Shown here piece by piece: positions 13,349 through 14,674 of a stretch of 14,674 bases of DNA. A program made the translations under genes and the position numbers. A model generated the notes under the pieces. It saw only the letters and a list, made by a program, of their open reading frames with translations, was not told the origin of the DNA and made no database searches. The stretch comes from Lentisphaerota bacterium (lineage in GTDB: Bacteria > Verrucomicrobiota > Lentisphaeria > Victivallales > GWF2-50-93), in contig JANYBI010000151.1 of the NCBI GenBank assembly GCA_025360875.1, positions 1-14,674 of the forward strand, given 5' to 3'. The stretch's first letter is position 1. Every line of letters begins with the position of its first letter.

Positions 13349-14230
13349 CTAGAAACTCTGTCTGGTGCGGACCTGGATGCGGTATGCGGAAGGGCTGGTG
13401 CCACAACGTTTGCGGAAGATACGGCTGAAGTGGAACACGTCCCCGAATCCGCTTTCCGCGGACACCGCCTTCACGGGCATATTCCCAGTGAGCAACAGCT
13501 GCCTGGCGCGCAGAAGCCGCAAATCCTGGAGGTAGCGGCCAGGTGATACGCCCATGACTGATTTGAACGTGGCGTGGAAACGCGATACCGACAGGGCGCA
13601 GGTCCGGGCCATCTCTTCGACATCAGTAGGGGTGGACAGGTTTTTCGAAATCAACTCCAGAACTCCGCCGAGTCTTTCCATGGCATCTCCCGCAGGCAGG
13701 CGGTCCGCGAGAACTGTGGACTGCTCCATCGGGATGGACAGCAGCTCCAAGGCAAGCGCTTTTCTCCGGATCACCCAGTGCGGCAATGCTTCGCCCGCAT
13801 GCAGCGCGACCAGCTCCTCGTTGATCTCTCCGATCCGTCGGGCAGGGGATCCCGTGATGATTGTCGGCACTTCGAGAAGAGAGAAAACATCAATACCTCC
13901 GAGAAAGTTGAATGAGATGTGCGACCAGCGGCTCACACCGCCTTTCCGCCCTACGATCTCGACCCGGTGATGCTGTCCCTGCGGCACGATAAGGGCCTGG
14001 CCGGGACATATAAACACATCAGGAAGTTTTGGCCGGTGAAATACCCCTTTGTATCCTTGGATGAAGGACATTGCGGTTCCAGGCAACGTCCTCCAGCCGG
14101 TATCATGAGGAAAGATCACACGCGTGACTCCGCCGCAGAGATATTCCAGCGCAAGGGTCTGTTCGGTCATCTGTGAAATCCACAGTATCTTCTTATCCAT
14201 GGAGTCAAAATATACTTTCCTGCGGTTCAT
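13349..14230 (-). CDS. AraC-family transcriptional regulator
   Basis: A 293-residue regulator. The N-terminal half (about 25-180) has the pattern of an AraC ligand-binding cupin (PGQALIVPQGQHHRVE at 76-91). The C-terminal domain has two helix-turn-helix units (about 203-224 and 251-273), with the family's GFGDVFHFSRIFRKRCGTSPSAYR signature. Such regulators usually control neighbouring sugar-utilisation genes, and the divergent gene at 14328 is the likely target. The ATG at 14230 has no ribosome-binding sequence and lies inside an inverted repeat (14228-14250). The ATG at 14200 (MDKK) is an alternative, also without a good site. The ligand is unknown. It has no visible link to the envelope regulon to its left. 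Confidence 0.93.
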   Translation of the reverse strand: MNRRKVYFDSMDKKILWISQMTEQTLALEYLCGGVTRVIFPHDTGWRTLPGTAMSFIQGYKGVFHRPKLPDVFICPGQALIVPQGQHHRVEIVGRKGGVSRWSHISFNFLGGIDVFSLLEVPTIITGSPARRIGEINEELVALHAGEALPHWVIRRKALALELLSIPMEQSTVLADRLPAGDAMERLGGVLELISKNLSTPTDVEEMARTCALSVSRFHATFKSVMGVSPGRYLQDLRLLRARQLLLTGNMPVKAVSAESGFGDVFHFSRIFRKRCGTSPSAYRIQVRTRQSF

Positions 14231-14250
14231 GTCAAGTAGAAAACGACATG
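14228..14250. promoter_or_regulatory. Inverted repeat, possible AraC operator
   Basis: CATGTC (14228-14233) and GACATG (14245-14250) are perfect inverted copies separated by 11 nt, about two helical turns centre to centre. The repeat sits at the first ATG of the AraC gene, in the 97-bp divergent region with the glycosidase gene, where an autoregulatory or shared operator would be expected. The length makes chance occurrence possible. Confidence 0.4.
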
Positions 14251-14327
14251 CATACGATAGTCTCCGCTATGGTGTGTAATAAGCCATTATCATATATTGC
14301 AGGATTAAACAACATGGGGAGATCATT

Positions 14328-14674
14328 ATGGCAAAGAGATATGGCAAGGGATTGAGGAAACCGGTGAATACTGAAATTTCCTTCAACAGGAGCGGCAAAC
14401 GCGAGTGCGCGAGATACGTGTCCTCAACTACTGTCTGCGAGGAAGTTCTTCAGGACAGCTGGTGGATCGGTCTCTACTGGTCGGCAAGCGGACAGGTACA
14501 GAGGGAGAACATTGCGGCAGGACTCCCCGGACTGAATCCCGGTGAATTTCCGTTACATGCATTTGATCTGGAGATCGACGGACAGGATCTGCGGAACTGC
14601 TGGGAATGGGTAGGCGCGTCGGAACGGAGCGGCGAACGGCCCGGAACACGCGAGGCGGTGGTCGAACTCCGGCA
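14328..14674 (+). CDS. Probable glycosidase (alpha-galactosidase-like), N-terminal part
   Basis: An open frame of 115 complete codons runs off the end of the window. GGGGAG (14316-14321) lies 6 nt before the ATG. The translation begins MAKRYGKGLRKPVNTEISFN and includes WWIGLYWSASG, then HAFDLEIDGQDLRNCWEWV and TREAVVELR. The last two stretches are reminiscent of the N-terminal beta-sandwich of GH36/GH27-associated alpha-galactosidases. No catalytic residues are reached, so this is a resemblance and not a firm assignment. No signal peptide is visible. The divergent AraC gene is its probable regulator. That a real coding region is present is much more certain than its family. Confidence 0.6.
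   Translation, partial: MAKRYGKGLRKPVNTEISFNRSGKRECARYVSSTTVCEEVLQDSWWIGLYWSASGQVQRENIAAGLPGLNPGEFPLHAFDLEIDGQDLRNCWEWVGASERSGERPGTREAVVELR

Noticed and set aside
13554..13970. Plus-strand open frames opposite the AraC gene
   Set aside because: Antisense shadows of a well-supported AraC protein with both helix-turn-helix units.

Overview
The window looks like a piece of a Gram-negative bacterial chromosome of moderate GC content. The evidence is two LpxL/HtrB-type lipid A acyltransferases, a lipoprotein, periplasmic proteins and an OmpR-type two-component system. A GH38 alpha-mannosidase at the left end, and an AraC regulator divergent from a probable glycosidase at the right end, would suit a polysaccharide-degrading lineage such as the PVC superphylum (Lentisphaerota-like). 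That placement is inference, because no rRNA or marker gene is present.

Layout. 1-235: hairpin-rich non-coding DNA. 236-3313 (-): GH38 alpha-mannosidase. 3560-4471 (+): lipid A acyltransferase-like gene 1. 4542-5216 (-): PAP2 phosphatase. 5424-5858 (+): small exported protein followed by a strong terminator. 6020-6931 (+): acyltransferase gene 2, about 81% identical to gene 1. 7035-7712 and 7690-9327 (+): response regulator and histidine kinase. 9448-9792 (+): PepSY-like lipoprotein. 9866-11179 (+): multi-pass membrane protein resembling COG4705. 11184-11600 (+): small exported protein. 13037-11593 (-): a compact operon of a GNAT acetyltransferase and two four-helix EamA/ArnE-ArnF-like transporter subunits. 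14230-13349 (-): AraC regulator. 14328-end (+): N-terminus of a probable alpha-galactosidase-like glycosidase.

The central result is a 37-bp element found five times between 3474 and 13135. In each copy a TAT-starting -10-like hexamer lies exactly 11 nt downstream. The copies precede acyltransferase 1, the small exported protein, acyltransferase 2, the PepSY lipoprotein and the GNAT/transporter operon. Twenty-one of 37 columns are invariant. They follow an 11-bp period of four tandem half-sites (T at 2/13/24/35, A or G at 4 and A at 15/26/37), the geometry of OmpR/PhoB/PmrA-family binding sites placed over a poor -35. I infer that about 10 kb of this window is one envelope-remodelling regulon, probably driven by the two-component system inside it.

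Two domain-sharing relations tie the cassette together. The periplasmic sensor region of the kinase aligns without gaps over 58 residues (19 identical) with the lipoprotein encoded just downstream. The C-terminal domain of the membrane protein aligns without gaps over 90 residues (42 identical) with the small exported protein encoded 4 nt downstream. A sensor and an effector are thus each paired with a free-standing copy of their own extracytoplasmic domain.
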